A DNA stretch of 60,000 nt from Bolinopsis microptera (GCF_026151205.1 NC_087082.1:19804494-19864493); one strand, 5' to 3'. Positions 24,632 to 36,300 are shown, counted from the stretch's first letter. Notes: generated by a model from the sequence alone, not told the origin. Made by a program: numbers and translations.

Positions 24632-25152
24632 TGTGTGTGGGAGATGCAGTGATGCACGCCGGTTCATTTTTCGCCAACCGGCGGCGGCGTGCCCAAAATG
24701 GCCCGGCGTGGCGGCGTTCGGCGGCGTGGAACATAATTTTGTCAAAATTTAGGTTTGAATTTCCAGGCCCACAAAAATTGTGGCGTACGTGCGTGCATGA
24801 AATAATGATGTAATAAGTGTGGTTTTTACAATTATATTTGGTGGTTTTTACAATTATATTTAAGAAAAATCAAATTCTTAACATTGTCGTTGGACAATTT
24901 GGATCTCCTAGAGTTCAAAATCAACCCCGACTGGCTCCATACTCTTTCTATTTACGCCACGCCGACTTGAGAGGTATCGGCGTGGCGGCGTGTGAAAATG
25001 TGCCGGCGCGGCGGCGTCCGGCGGCGGCGTGCATCACTGGGGAGATGGTTTGACAAAATGTAGAGATGGCAACGGTAAATGTGTCCGCGACGCTATCTAT
25101 TGCGACGGAAATGTAGACTGCGCCGATGCATCGGACGAGGATGGATGTGAAG
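24632..25152 (+). pseudogene. Exon 3 (second LDLa domain), split by a hAT MITE
   Basis: The exon starts at 24632 after an acceptor (CAATCAG). Its first 15 bases are followed by the 393-bp MITE, and reading resumes at 25048 after the repeated target site. Without the insertion it encodes one LDLa domain with six Cys (CRDGNGKC, then CDGNVDCADASDEDGC) and ends G|GTTTGT in phase 1 at 25152. With the insertion in place the module is destroyed unless the element is spliced out. A second copy of the exon's 3' part lies at 29144-29248. Confidence 0.75.
24647..25039. mobile_element. hAT-type MITE inserted in an LDLa exon
   Basis: Perfect ~15-bp TIRs CAGTGATGCACGCCG bound a 393-bp element. An 8-bp duplication GGGAGATG is perfect (24639-24646 and 25040-25047). 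Both ends are rich in CGGCGGCG. There is no transposase. The right ~110 bp of this element recur at 29027-29135 as part of a segmental duplication. Confidence 0.9.
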
Positions 25153-25420
25153 GTTTGTTTAAACAGTTAAACGTAATCTTAGTTCCACTTTGCCCCCAAC
25201 CCTGTGTTAAAATACACGAAATCTTTAAATCAAGTGAGACAATCAAGCCCGGTTGGATTACGAAATCAATGTATGAAGTCGATTTAACTATAGCTCTATA
25301 GATTCTAACGGGATTGTAAGTGGAAATAAATGGAAAGAGCCGGGATAAATAAACCGGTTATAGTTAGACCCTTGGGTCGATTTCCCTAAATTAATTTGAT
25401 ACATTAATTGTAGTAGTATG
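24931..25420 (+). repeat. 490-bp segment, copy 1 (right half of MITE, LDLa exon end, intron)
   Basis: Direct repeat of 29027-29515 with roughly 1 percent divergence: single-base differences plus one short indel. It ends exactly where the Copia LTR begins. The two copies flank the truncated Copia element. Confidence 0.9.
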
Positions 25421-25743
25421 TGTTATATAGAGTTTAATTGAGTCTCATTCTTGGATCTAATTGAAATACACTTATTGAATGAAATGGTTATCAAATTGTT
25501 CATAATACACATTCATATCACAATTGTCTCATATTTGTATCAAGTCCCTTCTAAGTCGTTCTTATTCCTTTAGAGAGTCTTTAGTCGTGAGAAAACTCTT
25601 GAGCAGTGACATATCATAAACGTCGTAAGCCATCCCTCCCTAGGGATTATAATAATATTAAGATATGACCATCTTATAAAATCAAACCGAAATATAAAAC
25701 ATATATCATAAGATATCAGTCAAGTTATATTATCAAATCAACA
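25421..25743 (-). repeat. 3' LTR of the Copia element
   Basis: 323 bp on the - strand, starting TGTTGATTTG and ending CTATATAACA (5'-TG...CA-3'). It is immediately preceded by a polypurine tract (AAAAGAGAAAAGGGGGAG) at 25744-25761. No second LTR exists in the window. The flanking base context (GTATG) matches the uninterrupted site at 29511-29515. Confidence 0.85.
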
Positions 25744-25821
25744 CTCCCCCTTTTCTCTTTTAAAAAGTAAAACACCTGTAAAAAACACCTTTAAAAAATT
25801 CAATACTAATCTTACAAGATC

Positions 25822-28800
25822 TTAGAAAACAAATTCACTAATATTACCAGTCTCTACGGCTAAACAAAGATTCCGGGGATCTGCAGTTCCTTTGGTTAAG
25901 CTGTCTGCCAGCTGTAGTTTAGTCTCAGTCCACATCATCTGCAGTCCTTCTTTCACTAAAGCTTCCTGAATCACAGCCATGTTCATCCTCAGTCTATGTT
26001 CTGTGCACTGTTTTGTGGAATTAATGCTATCTACCAGCTGCCTGCTGTCAGAAACTCCAACTAGACTGATAACTTGAGAATCACTGTCTCCGAAAATAAC
26101 TTCACTCAGTATTGCTCTAATATAGATGGCTGCACTGAGTGCATCCTGGAATGCTAACGTTTCAGCTCCTAGAACTGATTGCACTTTCCTCTTGATCTTG
26201 TTAGCAGACCAATCAACAACACCACAAATACCATGATCATCAGTTAAGAATATCACATATCCTCTCCCTGAGTCTGTCTTATCTTTTCCAAGATTCCCCA
26301 AGCTTGCATCAGCATAAAACACTATCTTCAAACCTCCTTTCTTGATATCCAACTTGTTGAATCTAATGTTCTTGGGTCCATCTGGAATCTTCTTCACAAC
26401 CTTATTAAGTGACATCAAATTGCGAACTGTTGGTTTCTTGTTGTACATACTATGCTCCATAGTATCAAAGGTAAGATCAGGTCTTGTCTGACAAGAAATC
26501 CAAAGAAGCTTTCCAAGAAGTTTCTGGTAAAGGGTAACTTCATTCTTGTCCAGTAGATCATCCAGCTGGTTCTTCCTCAGACTTTGCAACTCCACTCTTT
26601 TGATCTCCTTAGCATAGCTTCTCTGATCCACTGTAATGTGATCTGTGGATTGTTCAATGTTCCAGCCAAGATACTCAAATATCCCAGCTACCATTCTACT
26701 GATCTTGAACTTATCAGCAAGTTTCGCAATCACGTTGTTTTTAAATTTGGTAGTACCCCCAAATATTATGTCATCAACATGTGTCACTAATACTCCTTGG
26801 AACTTGTTTTCTTCATAAAACATAAACAAGGATTTGTCTAGCTTAGACATAGTACAATTTAAGTCTAGCAACGTCTGTTTCAGCGTCAGATACCACTGTC
26901 TTGAGGAGTCTTCTAGTCCATACATAGGCTTATTCAGCTGCCATAAAACTCCACTTTTCCTTATATCACTTGGTGGTCTCACTAAAACATCTCTCATCAT
27001 TGCATCTGCTTGAAGAAATGCTGCTGCAATGTCTAAAGCTTCCAGTTTCCAACCATGTGAAGCTGTCAACATCAACATGATCCTCTTACTGGCTGCTGCT
27101 GCTGTGGGTGAGTCTGTCACATTACTCTTCATCTCTTCAAACCCACGAGCTACTAACCTAGCTTTAGTCTTGTTTCCTTTCTGTGTCACCACCCATTTGG
27201 TTGACACTGCAAACTGACCTCTGTCTTTCACTTCTAGATAAACTGAATACTCTTTGAATCTATCCAGTTCAGCGGTCTTTGCTTTCTGTACTTCTGCGTC
27301 TACTGTCTTGGTCAAATAGACAGTATCTTTTTCCGTCAGCTGTCCCGACTTTATTTGAGTTTCAACATTAATTTCAACACTACTCTCAACAGGAGATTGG
27401 CTCTGATTTCCAATAATTCCTTCCTGTTCCTCCTGATTCTGACTCTGATTTTCAGTCTCAGGTTTCTCTAACTCTTGAGGCAGACTCTGCTTTTCAACTT
27501 CAAAATCTGTCTCCTCTCCCTCAATAACTTGAGTATAGCTCTGTGCCTCACGAGGATCATTCTGTACCTCTTCAGGATGGCTTCCCAATTCACTCTCATT
27601 AGGGTCTGGAACCACATTAGTTCCCCTATCAATGGGGTCTTTGTCTTCATCAGAATTCTCTGAACTCGTATCACATTCCTCCTCTGCTTCCAACGTCGGG
27701 GTTCCTCTGTGATCACCTTCCTGACACGGTGACTTTCTGTCGTCACTTACAGGTAAAGACTTCCCAATTACTCCCAACTTTTCTCTGGCTTCATCTCTCA
27801 GTATCATTTTCACTCTGCTAGGATTTATTTTCACAACACGACCAAAATTCCAAATCAATACTTGGTTCCCCAACTGACCAACTACAGTTGCTGGTCCCAC
27901 GAAGTTTCCTTCTTCTCGTTTCCAATATACCTCGTCTCCAGGAACAAATTTAGCTGTGGTATCCTGGTAAATCCTCTGTTTAAATGCTCTCTTCAGTCTA
28001 TCGCTGTTCTGTATCTCCATAAATGCTTTCCTACTCGTGTGCATCGCGTTCAAATGTTCTGCCACAACTCTACTACTTGTGCTTTCGTTTAGCATTGAAA
28101 GACTTTCGGTATTCAAAATGTCCGGTATAACAGGATTTCTCCCGAACACAAGGAAATGAGGAGAAAAACCATAGATGTTACTTAAGGTGTTTTTGGCATT
28201 CATTGCCCAGCAGCAGGCTACTCCTCTGTTACATCCAGTACTGTTCATAACTTTGTCTATCATCTGTCCAATTATTGCATTGTGTCTTTCAACAATACCC
28301 TGGCACCACGGTGACTCACTCGGCGAGGTCTGCAACTGTATACCAAATTGCATGCATAACTCCATAAATTCATGGTTAATGAATTCGCCCCCATTGTCAC
28401 TTATAAATTTTGCTGGTCTGCCGAATATGCTTATCCATATTTGAAACAATTTCTCTACAATCTCATTAGCAGATTTCGATTTGATAGGCACAACTCCTGA
28501 ATATCTCGTCAGAGTGTCTACAGCATGTAGAATAAGAGATTTATCTGATAGTTGTTTCAAATCTAATGCTACAACATCATTGAAAATCTTTCCTTGAGGT
28601 AAAGCTACTCTCCTCCTAGGTGATTCTCTCTTGTGTTTCATACAAACTTCACATGACTTGTCCAACCTCCATAGTTCTTCTATAATCTCTTTCCTGTCTG
28701 GAAGAGTTGATTGTTTCACAATCTCACTAATCTTAGCACTGCTTGCGTGTGCAAAGTACCTATGGATATGTTCGGCTCTCTGTCTCGGAGTCTTTTGAGA

Positions 28801-29019
28801 ACTCAACAGCATGAAAATTCTTTGACAATCTTTGCAGGTAACGTCCTTGCATTCTTTCTCTACTGCATTGGATCTACCAATCGCCACAGCAACATGACCT
28901 GAATCTGTCTTGATGAGATCCTGGTTGTTCTTTTCTATCCAAAACTTGACATTCTTAAGATCTATGATGCATTTCATCTTTTCCATTGCATCTCTAGACA
29001 ATAGTAGGGGAATATTCAA
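25822..29019 (-). CDS. Copia pol polyprotein, N-terminally truncated
   Basis: 1065 residues without a stop. Residues 1-30 are the end of the protease. A zinc-binding region with HxxxH...CEVC lies at about 85-130. The integrase core has the DDE residues in VALDLK, SDNGGEF and IVERHN (about 150-245). A Ser/Glu-rich linker follows (about 420-570). RT covers about 600-840 with EALDIAAAFLQAD and the catalytic THVDDI, and RNase H follows with YADAS, AET and the SDS motif. The C-terminus reads QLADSLTKG. The order integrase before RT is diagnostic of Copia. The first Met is simply the first one after the truncation, not a true start. The frame is intact, so insertion is recent, but without gag, protease and a 5' LTR it cannot be autonomous. 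Confidence 0.9.
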   Translation of the reverse strand: MNIPLLLSRDAMEKMKCIIDLKNVKFWIEKNNQDLIKTDSGHVAVAIGRSNAVEKECKDVTCKDCQRIFMLLSSQKTPRQRAEHIHRYFAHASSAKISEIVKQSTLPDRKEIIEELWRLDKSCEVCMKHKRESPRRRVALPQGKIFNDVVALDLKQLSDKSLILHAVDTLTRYSGVVPIKSKSANEIVEKLFQIWISIFGRPAKFISDNGGEFINHEFMELCMQFGIQLQTSPSESPWCQGIVERHNAIIGQMIDKVMNSTGCNRGVACCWAMNAKNTLSNIYGFSPHFLVFGRNPVIPDILNTESLSMLNESTSSRVVAEHLNAMHTSRKAFMEIQNSDRLKRAFKQRIYQDTTAKFVPGDEVYWKREEGNFVGPATVVGQLGNQVLIWNFGRVVKINPSRVKMILRDEAREKLGVIGKSLPVSDDRKSPCQEGDHRGTPTLEAEEECDTSSENSDEDKDPIDRGTNVVPDPNESELGSHPEEVQNDPREAQSYTQVIEGEETDFEVEKQSLPQELEKPETENQSQNQEEQEGIIGNQSQSPVESSVEINVETQIKSGQLTEKDTVYLTKTVDAEVQKAKTAELDRFKEYSVYLEVKDRGQFAVSTKWVVTQKGNKTKARLVARGFEEMKSNVTDSPTAAAASKRIMLMLTASHGWKLEALDIAAAFLQADAMMRDVLVRPPSDIRKSGVLWQLNKPMYGLEDSSRQWYLTLKQTLLDLNCTMSKLDKSLFMFYEENKFQGVLVTHVDDIIFGGTTKFKNNVIAKLADKFKISRMVAGIFEYLGWNIEQSTDHITVDQRSYAKEIKRVELQSLRKNQLDDLLDKNEVTLYQKLLGKLLWISCQTRPDLTFDTMEHSMYNKKPTVRNLMSLNKVVKKIPDGPKNIRFNKLDIKKGGLKIVFYADASLGNLGKDKTDSGRGYVIFLTDDHGICGVVDWSANKIKRKVQSVLGAETLAFQDALSAAIYIRAILSEVIFGDSDSQVISLVGVSDSRQLVDSINSTKQCTEHRLRMNMAVIQEALVKEGLQMMWTETKLQLADSLTKGTADPRNLCLAVETGNISEFVF

Positions 29020-29026
29020 CCATATA

Positions 29027-29515
29027 CTGGCTCCATACTCTTTCTATTTACGCCACGCCGACTTGAGAGGTATCGGCGTGGCGGCGTGTGAAAATGTGCC
29101 GGCGCGGCGGCGTCCGGCGGCGGCGTGCATCACTGGGGAGATGGTTTGACAAAATGTAGAGATGGCAACGGTAAATGTGTCCGCGACGCTATCTATTGCG
29201 ACGGAAATGTAGACTGCGCCGATGCATCGGACGAGGATGGATGTGAAGGTTTGTTTAAACAGTTAAACGTAATCTTTGTTCCACTTTGCCCCCAACCCTG
29301 TGTTAAAATACACGAAATCTTTAAATCAAGTGAGACAATCAAGCCCGGTTGGATTACGAAATCAATGTATGAAGTCGATTTAACTATAGCTCTATAGATT
29401 CTAACGGGATAGTAAGTGGAAATAAATGGAAACAGCCGGGATAAATAAACCGGTTATAGTTAGACCCTTGGGTCGATTTCCCTAAATTGTTTGATACATT
29501 AATTGTAGTAGTATG
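29027..29515 (+). repeat. 490-bp segment, copy 2, with partial LDLa exon
   Basis: Repeats 24931-25420: the right part of the hAT MITE ending at 29135, the GGGAGATG target copy at 29136-29143, the 3' part of the LDLa exon (29144-29248, phase-1 donor) and intron sequence. Unlike copy 1 it continues uninterrupted across the Copia insertion site (GTATGTACATAG). It lacks the exon acceptor. Confidence 0.9.
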
Positions 29516-29589
29516 TACATAGTTTCAAAATTTCAGTGTCATACCACAAGAAATGACCGAATTATAGCCTCTCACTCATAGTCATATAA

Positions 29590-29817
29590 CAATGCTGCAC
29601 TTCGCCGGTTTTTTTTTTCAAAACGGCGGCGGCGTGGTTAAAATCGTCGGCGGCGTAATCGGAGTGAGGTCACGTTCATTCAAAAAATTCTAGCCAAAAT
29701 TACGAAACGGCGCATTTGGCGTATAAACAGGTTCACGCCTTGTACGCCGTTTGAAAACGGCGGCGGTGGCGTGGCCGGAAAATCATTGGTGGCGTTCGGC
29801 GGTGGCGTGCAGCACTG
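29590..29817. mobile_element. Third hAT-type MITE (228 bp) with 8-bp TSD
   Basis: TIRs CA(A/G)TGCTGCAC bound a 228-bp GC-rich element. The target duplication TCATATAA is perfect (29582-29589 and 29818-29825). CGGCGGCGTG-rich ends resemble the 24647 element, so both may be mobilised by related transposases. It is intronic. Confidence 0.88.
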
Positions 29818-29983
29818 TCATATAAACTCTTACTTACTTGTACTTGAAAAGTATTGTTCGTGCCTTGTTCCTAAGCCGGCTATCAACAAGCTATGAACTT
29901 GAAGCCCATGTGCGACCATGGTAACCATGATTTAGGAGAGTGAAAAGTGGAAAATAACAACCTCTAGAAGTCTAGAGATATCT

Positions 29984-30670
29984 CTATTTACCATGGAGTA
30001 CCACACAGTAACTCTTTTTTCGGCGTATTAGACCTCTCCAATGTATCCTGTTTGTTGCTCGTTGTTCTGCATCTTCTATCGTGATGTTATCGAAACCTGC
30101 GAAAATAGCTGCATCCTCCAGGCCACATGACAACCAGTTTTTCTGAGGTCTGCCTCTTGACCTTTTACCATGCTTTGGGATCCAGTGCAGAAGATAGTTA
30201 GGTATTCTTTCTTCTTGCATCCTCACTACATGGCCAAACCATCTGAGCCTAGCTGCTCTTACGAAAGTATCAACAGGGGCGATGTTGGCCCGCTTAAGTA
30301 CATCAGGATTAGATACGTGATAAAACCCTTCAATTTTCAGGATTCTTCTCAGACATCTTTGATGGAACACCTCAAATCTTTTTATCTGCGTCTGCGTGGT
30401 ATTCCATACCTCACTTCCATAAAACAGTATAGTGAGGATAGCCGCTTTGTATATCCTGATTTTAGTTGGTGTCTTGATGTTGCGACTCTACCATATACAG
30501 TATACTGCTAAGCTGATAGAATGCCCCAGAGGCCTTTTGAATTCGAGCTGTTAGTTCTTTATTAATTGTTCCATCCGCACTGATGATAGCACCCAAGTCA
30601 GTGAAATTGCTGACCTGCTGTAAGTAAGTGAAATTGCTGACCTGCTGTATAAATATGTGATGTTTCAGAA
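29984..30670 (-). pseudogene. 3' fragment of a LINE reverse-transcriptase ORF
   Basis: Two open pieces separated by frame changes cover the end of a non-LTR retrotransposon polyprotein. The upstream piece (to about 30470) reads LGAIISADGTINKELTARI. The second (30370-29984) contains RLRWFGHVVRM and GKRSRGRPQKNW, the conserved tail of many LINE ORF2 proteins. RT catalytic and endonuclease regions are absent, so it is a 5'-truncated dead copy. It belongs to a different family from the LINE at 33.4-37.1 kb. Confidence 0.85.
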
Positions 30671-30689
30671 GCAAGGGTTTAGAGAGGAA

Positions 30690-32640
30690 AAGTTGCTAGC
30701 ATCTCGCACCCGGTTATTTATCGACCTTAACCTGTCTAGATCCATAGTGTTTTGTTGCACGTCATCTGTTCACCCAGGACAGATTAACACACTTAATAGC
30801 AGCACCTCGTAAAGGATGTGATTCTTCATCACGCACTATGGTCATTGGAATAGGAGAGGTAATAGATTCACGATCACTATTCCCTAAGATTATAAATAAT
30901 GTCTTGCAGCATTATATAAAATTATAAATCATATCAAACAAAACCGGAAACGATGTAAACCAGAATAACTACATAAGAAGTTGTTTTAAAAAAGGTGTTT
31001 GATGTGAAAATAGTGCGAGTTATGGTCAACGAATTTCATAAGAATAAATTTGGGCTAGACAGACTTAGTCTATGTGGGCAGCCCGGAAGAATGTTCGATT
31101 GAACCAAGTACTAGTTCTAAATAATCATTTAAGTATGTAGTTAGTTGAACCACATATTCGACGAACACATTATAGTTTTTCTGGTTATCTATGTTAGAAT
31201 CTTAATTGTATTTGTAGCTTGTTTTTGTACTTCATATTACTAACCCTGTATCTCACTTTAGCAAAGGTTTAGTTCCAGTGATGTAATTGTATATACAGTG
31301 TTGGGGTAAAGGGACTCCAGAAGGCAGACAAGGTTCGACTCCAGACTCTAGTTTTGTAACAGAAGAGAGAGGAGTGTCCAGTGTTTAGTTGACTCCAGAC
31401 TCTAGCGAAGCAGAAGGGAGAGGAGTGACGTTGTCGACTCCAGACTCTAGCGTAGTAGAAGGGAGAGGAGTGACGTTGTTTTAGTGATCCCACAGATTCC
31501 AGTCGACAGATACTATCTGTGTTCTGTGACGTGGAAAGAGTGGTAAGTAGTTTATAGTTATAGTTTAGTAGTTTAGTCTAGGAGTTCCCGCTTCCTCTTT
31601 CACTTTCATTATAGTTTCACGTGGTTTACCTTTCACTTTACTCACGGTTGTTTTCCCCCAGGGTTTTGTTTTATAGTTATCAGTTCCAGTTTAGTTGAAG
31701 TTCTCATCATTCAGAAGTCCCTCATATAGTAAGAAGAACATCATCATCAGGAGTAGTAGTTTTAATTTAATAGTAGTTTAATCTAATAGTAAAAAGACAT
31801 TATTTAGTTTAGTATTGATTTGTGTATTAGTTATAGCAGTGTGAGTAGCTGAGTTACACCAATCACCTTTTAATCACTCATTCACTATTTGAGGGTGAGT
31901 ACATAGAGTAACAAGGTTACATTTGAAACACCATTTATTTCTATAACCTCTTTGTTCATCTAATTTGTATTTATAATAATTGAGTATTATTTGTTATTTA
32001 ATTAACCCAAGAACAGGGTTCCAACAATCTATACTATATTTTAAACTTGACGAAATCCCCCCGGCAACAGGGACATCGACCAAAAATGTCCATCTGGTAA
32101 GCTAATTTCAGCTCGCAAATGGGTTGAAACCTCGCCATTTTTAGCAGGGTTGTAAAAAAGGATAGGAATAGGTATATAGCATTCTTAGAATTTTGATTTA
32201 GGCTTTAGATTTCCTATAATTAACGTCGGAAGTGAGGTAAAATAAACGTTAGAATAGAGTCGTAATTTCATTAAAGGTTACCTGCGCCGTTGTGTAGCAA
32301 CATCAAAACATTGCCAGTGCGCGAGCAACACAGATTTGCAACGTGCGTTGTTATGCTTTATGCTTTTATCTTTTGATGATACGTCATGACTAGCTCACAT
32401 TTACGCTCACGCTATAACTATTCATAACTTAGGTTCTGATTGATATATTTTTTGATGCGGTAAATGGTATCGATTAGGGAATTCGAATACTTTTAACTTT
32501 GTCGTCAATTTCAAATAAAATCCATACTTTATGCAGTACAGATCCTTAGAGTTAAATGGTGAAGAGATTAGAGTTTAAACATAAATGATTTTGTAAATTT
32601 CTTCGAACAAAGCTTTCGACTAGCGGGATTTTAGTATACT
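30690..32640. other. Intronic interval with a three-unit minisatellite
   Basis: Between the LINE fragment and the TSP1 exon. At 31326-31475 a ~50-bp unit, GACTCCAGACTCTAGCG...GAGAGGAGTG, is repeated about three times. The following ~500 bp are AGTTT/TAGT-rich and could be an LTR remnant, but I found no partner copy or terminal dinucleotides to prove it. No exon is recognised. Confidence 0.45.
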
Positions 32641-32657
32641 ATACATGACTGTTTCAG

Positions 32658-32849
32658 ATCTTGAAAGATTTTCTTGGGGTGATTTCTATAGCTGGTCAGA
32701 TTGTTCAGCCGACTGTGGAGGAGGCACTAGATCCAGATATAGGAGGTGTCAAGATAAAGATACAATGAATTTTTTGGGTACCCCATTGGGTAGATCATAT
32801 TGTGGGAATAGTACCGAGTACCAGATCTGCAACGCAAAGAAATGTCCTA
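32658..32849 (+). CDS. Exon 4 (thrombospondin type-1 domain)
   Basis: After an acceptor (CTGTTTCAG) the exon encodes one TSP1 repeat: WGDFYSWSDCSADCGGGTRSRYRRC, then six Cys in all, ending CNAKKCPS. The Trp, CSADCGGG and RxRxC layers are as in the family. It is 192 bp, phase 1 at both ends (A|GTGAGT), and so compatible with the LDLa exons upstream. TSP1 modules bind glycosaminoglycans and matrix proteins and are often Trp-mannosylated or fucosylated. Later exons of the gene were not found; the gene may continue beyond or be broken by the insertions that follow. Confidence 0.8.
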
Positions 32850-33384
32850 GTGAGTGTAACAAAACAATTCGCGACATGATTCTAATTTAGGAATAAGTTT
32901 TACCAACATTGCTTTTGCAACTTATCAGCCTCGTCACGTATTATTAAATCTAACCTTAAAAAGCACTTGCTATCCCTCCAAAATCGAGATGACCCTAATA
33001 CATGGTAACTAATCTATATTATATCTCAAATTCTACATCCGGTACGGCTCTGCACACATGATATCTTTCTCTGCCATGAAACATGGCTAATCTTTTAGAC
33101 TATAATTTAAAACCTAAACCTAAACTAAAACTCAACTGGGCTCTCCTGCATGTTACCAAACTAGACCAATAAGCAATTTTAGATAATTGTGTTTTTCTAT
33201 ATTTGTATAATAAGTATATGGACGTAGTGGATGGTTTCAAGCACAGGTCACTCTCAAATCCTAAAGATAAGCAGTGGCCTTCGGCACTTCAAACCTCTTC
33301 AAACCTCCGGTCCCCTCATTTATATATTATTGATATTGTTTGATTGTGCCGTAAAAATAAATATAAGTTTTATTAGATATTTGT
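32850..33384. other. Non-coding interval
   Basis: AT-rich with no recognised exon. If the LDLa-TSP1 gene continues, this would be intron. Confidence 0.5.
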
Positions 33385-36300
33385 TTTATTAATAAAACAA
33401 AAGTTAATAAAACAAAAGTTAAATTTATTACCAATTATTCAATCAATACATATCATAAATTCTAATAATGGAAACACAATGCAAAATGGATGTCTTAAAC
33501 TATAATTTTGTTGTGACTAATAATCTATTGACTTTCAAAGTTGAATTTTAGTTAAGTATGAAATGCCACCACATCATAGTTAGGGTAAAATGTTATTTTT
33601 AAATTTTAAAATTGAGAAGATTGCTCTATGGCTTAAAATTTAGAATTCTAGCAAAAGATATCTTATTTTTAAATAGTTGGTTACAGTTTATGACAGTACT
33701 GGCATGACTAGTTTTATTGTGGCTGGTAAAAGGACCCAGTTGCCTGTAAGGGCTTTACCGAACCCCAGGGGACCACAATGTGATAGGATCAGGCCAGATG
33801 TTTCTATGTAGAGCAATTTATTTATTTTGGAGCTATGGTTATATGCTATTGCTGGTGGTCATGTTTAAAGCTCAGTTTATCCTTGTGTGCTAATTATCCA
33901 TCCAGATGCTTAGTGATGTGGGTAAATCATGCCCTTCTACGATATATAATGTTTGACCATAAATTTGTTTTTACCACATAAACTGTGGCACTAATGTCAA
34001 TTAACAATATTTACATTCATTGATATTTAAAGCGTGTTTTTTCCCCAGCACTACTACACAACAAAAACCTGTCGGCCCACCGAGGAAACACGGTCGCAGA
34101 ACAAAGAGCCCAATTGTGCTCCTCTATTCTGTGATCGTGTGTATCTACTATAAACTAGCTAAATGTACTAAGAAAATTTAATGGAATCATTACAGTCGTT
34201 TGATAAGTTCACGTGTCAAAGTAATGTTCATGGTGATCATATTTTTGGATCCCCGGTGGGCAAACACTCGTCCGAAAGGTCAAGGCAAACCTGTCGATGT
34301 TTCACCATACGAAGTAAGGCGATTTGAACATATACTCAGCTTGCAACTCAACCCATGGGACGAGACGTCGTGAGCCTCAAAATTCTTCAAAATATATAGC
34401 ACATACCTAGTTAGCAAACACTAAACACAACATACATACGATACCAAATAATGTATAATGCCATTACTACATTCGAAAGAAAATATATCTGCTATCTAAT
34501 TTAAAAAATTGTAGAATAAACCTGAAGAAGGAGAAGGAGAGAGGGGTTTGGGAGAGGCAGAGTAGGAAAACAACAGGATCCTGTGCCGCAGGATTTTAAA
34601 ATTTGTTGTATGATGATTCGTTTTGTTTCGTCTCTTAGATTAATATAGGTCTGATACCCTTGTAATTGTCATGGTTCTTTGCAATAACACCGTGGTTTAC
34701 TCATATGATTAAGTTTAGTTAATTAACCTATTTCAATGATAATTCATTTGCATCAAAGTTGTAACTGCACCATAGTTGTCTGTCATATTTAGATTGTAGT
34801 TCTAACAAAGCTTTCTTAAGATTATTCTTGAATATACTGATAGGAGTGGAGAAGTCTATTTCACTCGTTGACTTACGGCAGTGATTCCAAATACTGGTTG
34901 ATTGGTAGATGAATAGTGAGGACGGAGTGGGTGGGATGAAGTAGTTGTCTCGTCTTGGTGACCTGTTGAATAAAGAGAACATTGAGACTGGTGATTGGAA
35001 CTTATTAATTTTAAACATTTCCAGTAAACAGTGCAACTTATGAAGATTGTGGACAGTCAGGAAGTTATACTCGTTACAGATTGGTTTACTGTGTTCTAGT
35101 TCAAAGAAATCTTTGCCTAACATCTGCTTGATAACTTTACCGGTCTTATCCCTAGTGATAGGCCTTACTCTGGCACATGTTTTGAACTTATTGAAGTACG
35201 CATCATTATCACCAAAGAGAATTCTTATGCATTTCTTTTGTGTTTTAAATATGGCTTCTAGTTTATTATTTGATACACCTCCCCAAACAGATATTCCATA
35301 ACATAGGTGTGATTCAAAAAGGGTGTGGTACAGGTCCTTATATAGTTTTTTAGGTACACAGCGTCTAATTCCACATAGTCTACCAATCTCACATTTCAAT
35401 TTACTATTTAACGCTCTTAAGTGAGCATCCCAGTTCAGTTTTTGGTCAATAATGACTCCAAGAAACTTAGTTTCCTCTACCTTTTTAATTATTATATTAT
35501 TCAGTGTCAGTTCTAATTCATTGGTGTTTGAATCTGGTCCATTTCTACAGTTCGGCTTAAAGTGGATATAACAACATTTCTTTGTGTTGATGTGCAGCAA
35601 GTTACTCTTCATATACTGATGAACAAGTTTAAGAATTTTTTTAGCTTTGCAGTAAAGTGTTTTTATACATTTATCTACAACAAATATGTTGGTGTCATCG
35701 GCAAAAAGTATAAACTTACCTAGATCTGATACTCTATATATTTCATTGATGTAGATAATGAAAAGCAAGGGACCTAATACTGACCCCTGAGGCACACCAA
35801 ACATTACAGACAGTTTTTCGGATTCTTCTCCAAGTACTGAAACATATTGCTGTCTATTAGAGAGGTAACTGGCTATTAATTTATTTGCAGTCCCTCGAAT
35901 TCCATAATCATTCAGTTTTTTAAGCAGTTTATCATGACAGATTGTATCAAAAGCTTTACTTAAATCAATGAAGATGCCTAGTACATGATTTTTATCTCTT
36001 AGTGATTTTTCAATGTAGTCGACAGAGAAGTTAAGTGCATGGCTTGTGGAATGATTTTTTCTGAAGCCATATTGATTTTCATATAATAATCCTTGCGACT
36101 GAAAGAAACTGTAAAGCCTGGAGAATATGATCTTCTCAAGTATTTTACCAAATATCGCTAAGGTTGAGATAGGCCTGTAATTTTCAAGAAGCTCAGCATT
36201 TTCTTTCTTATATATTGGACTTATTTTACCTACTTTTAGGTCGTCTGGAAAAACTCCCTGTTGCATACATTCGTTATACAATACCGATAGTAGTGGACTA

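Larger units (their letters stand above)
25421..29026 (-). mobile_element. 5'-truncated Copia (Ty1/copia) LTR retrotransposon
   Basis: On the - strand the body runs from a broken 5' end at about 29026 through a 1065-codon pol frame to a purine tract and a 3' LTR ending at 25421. The 5' LTR, gag and most of the protease are missing. The right boundary joins directly to the second copy of the flanking genomic segment, without any element terminus. Confidence 0.95.
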
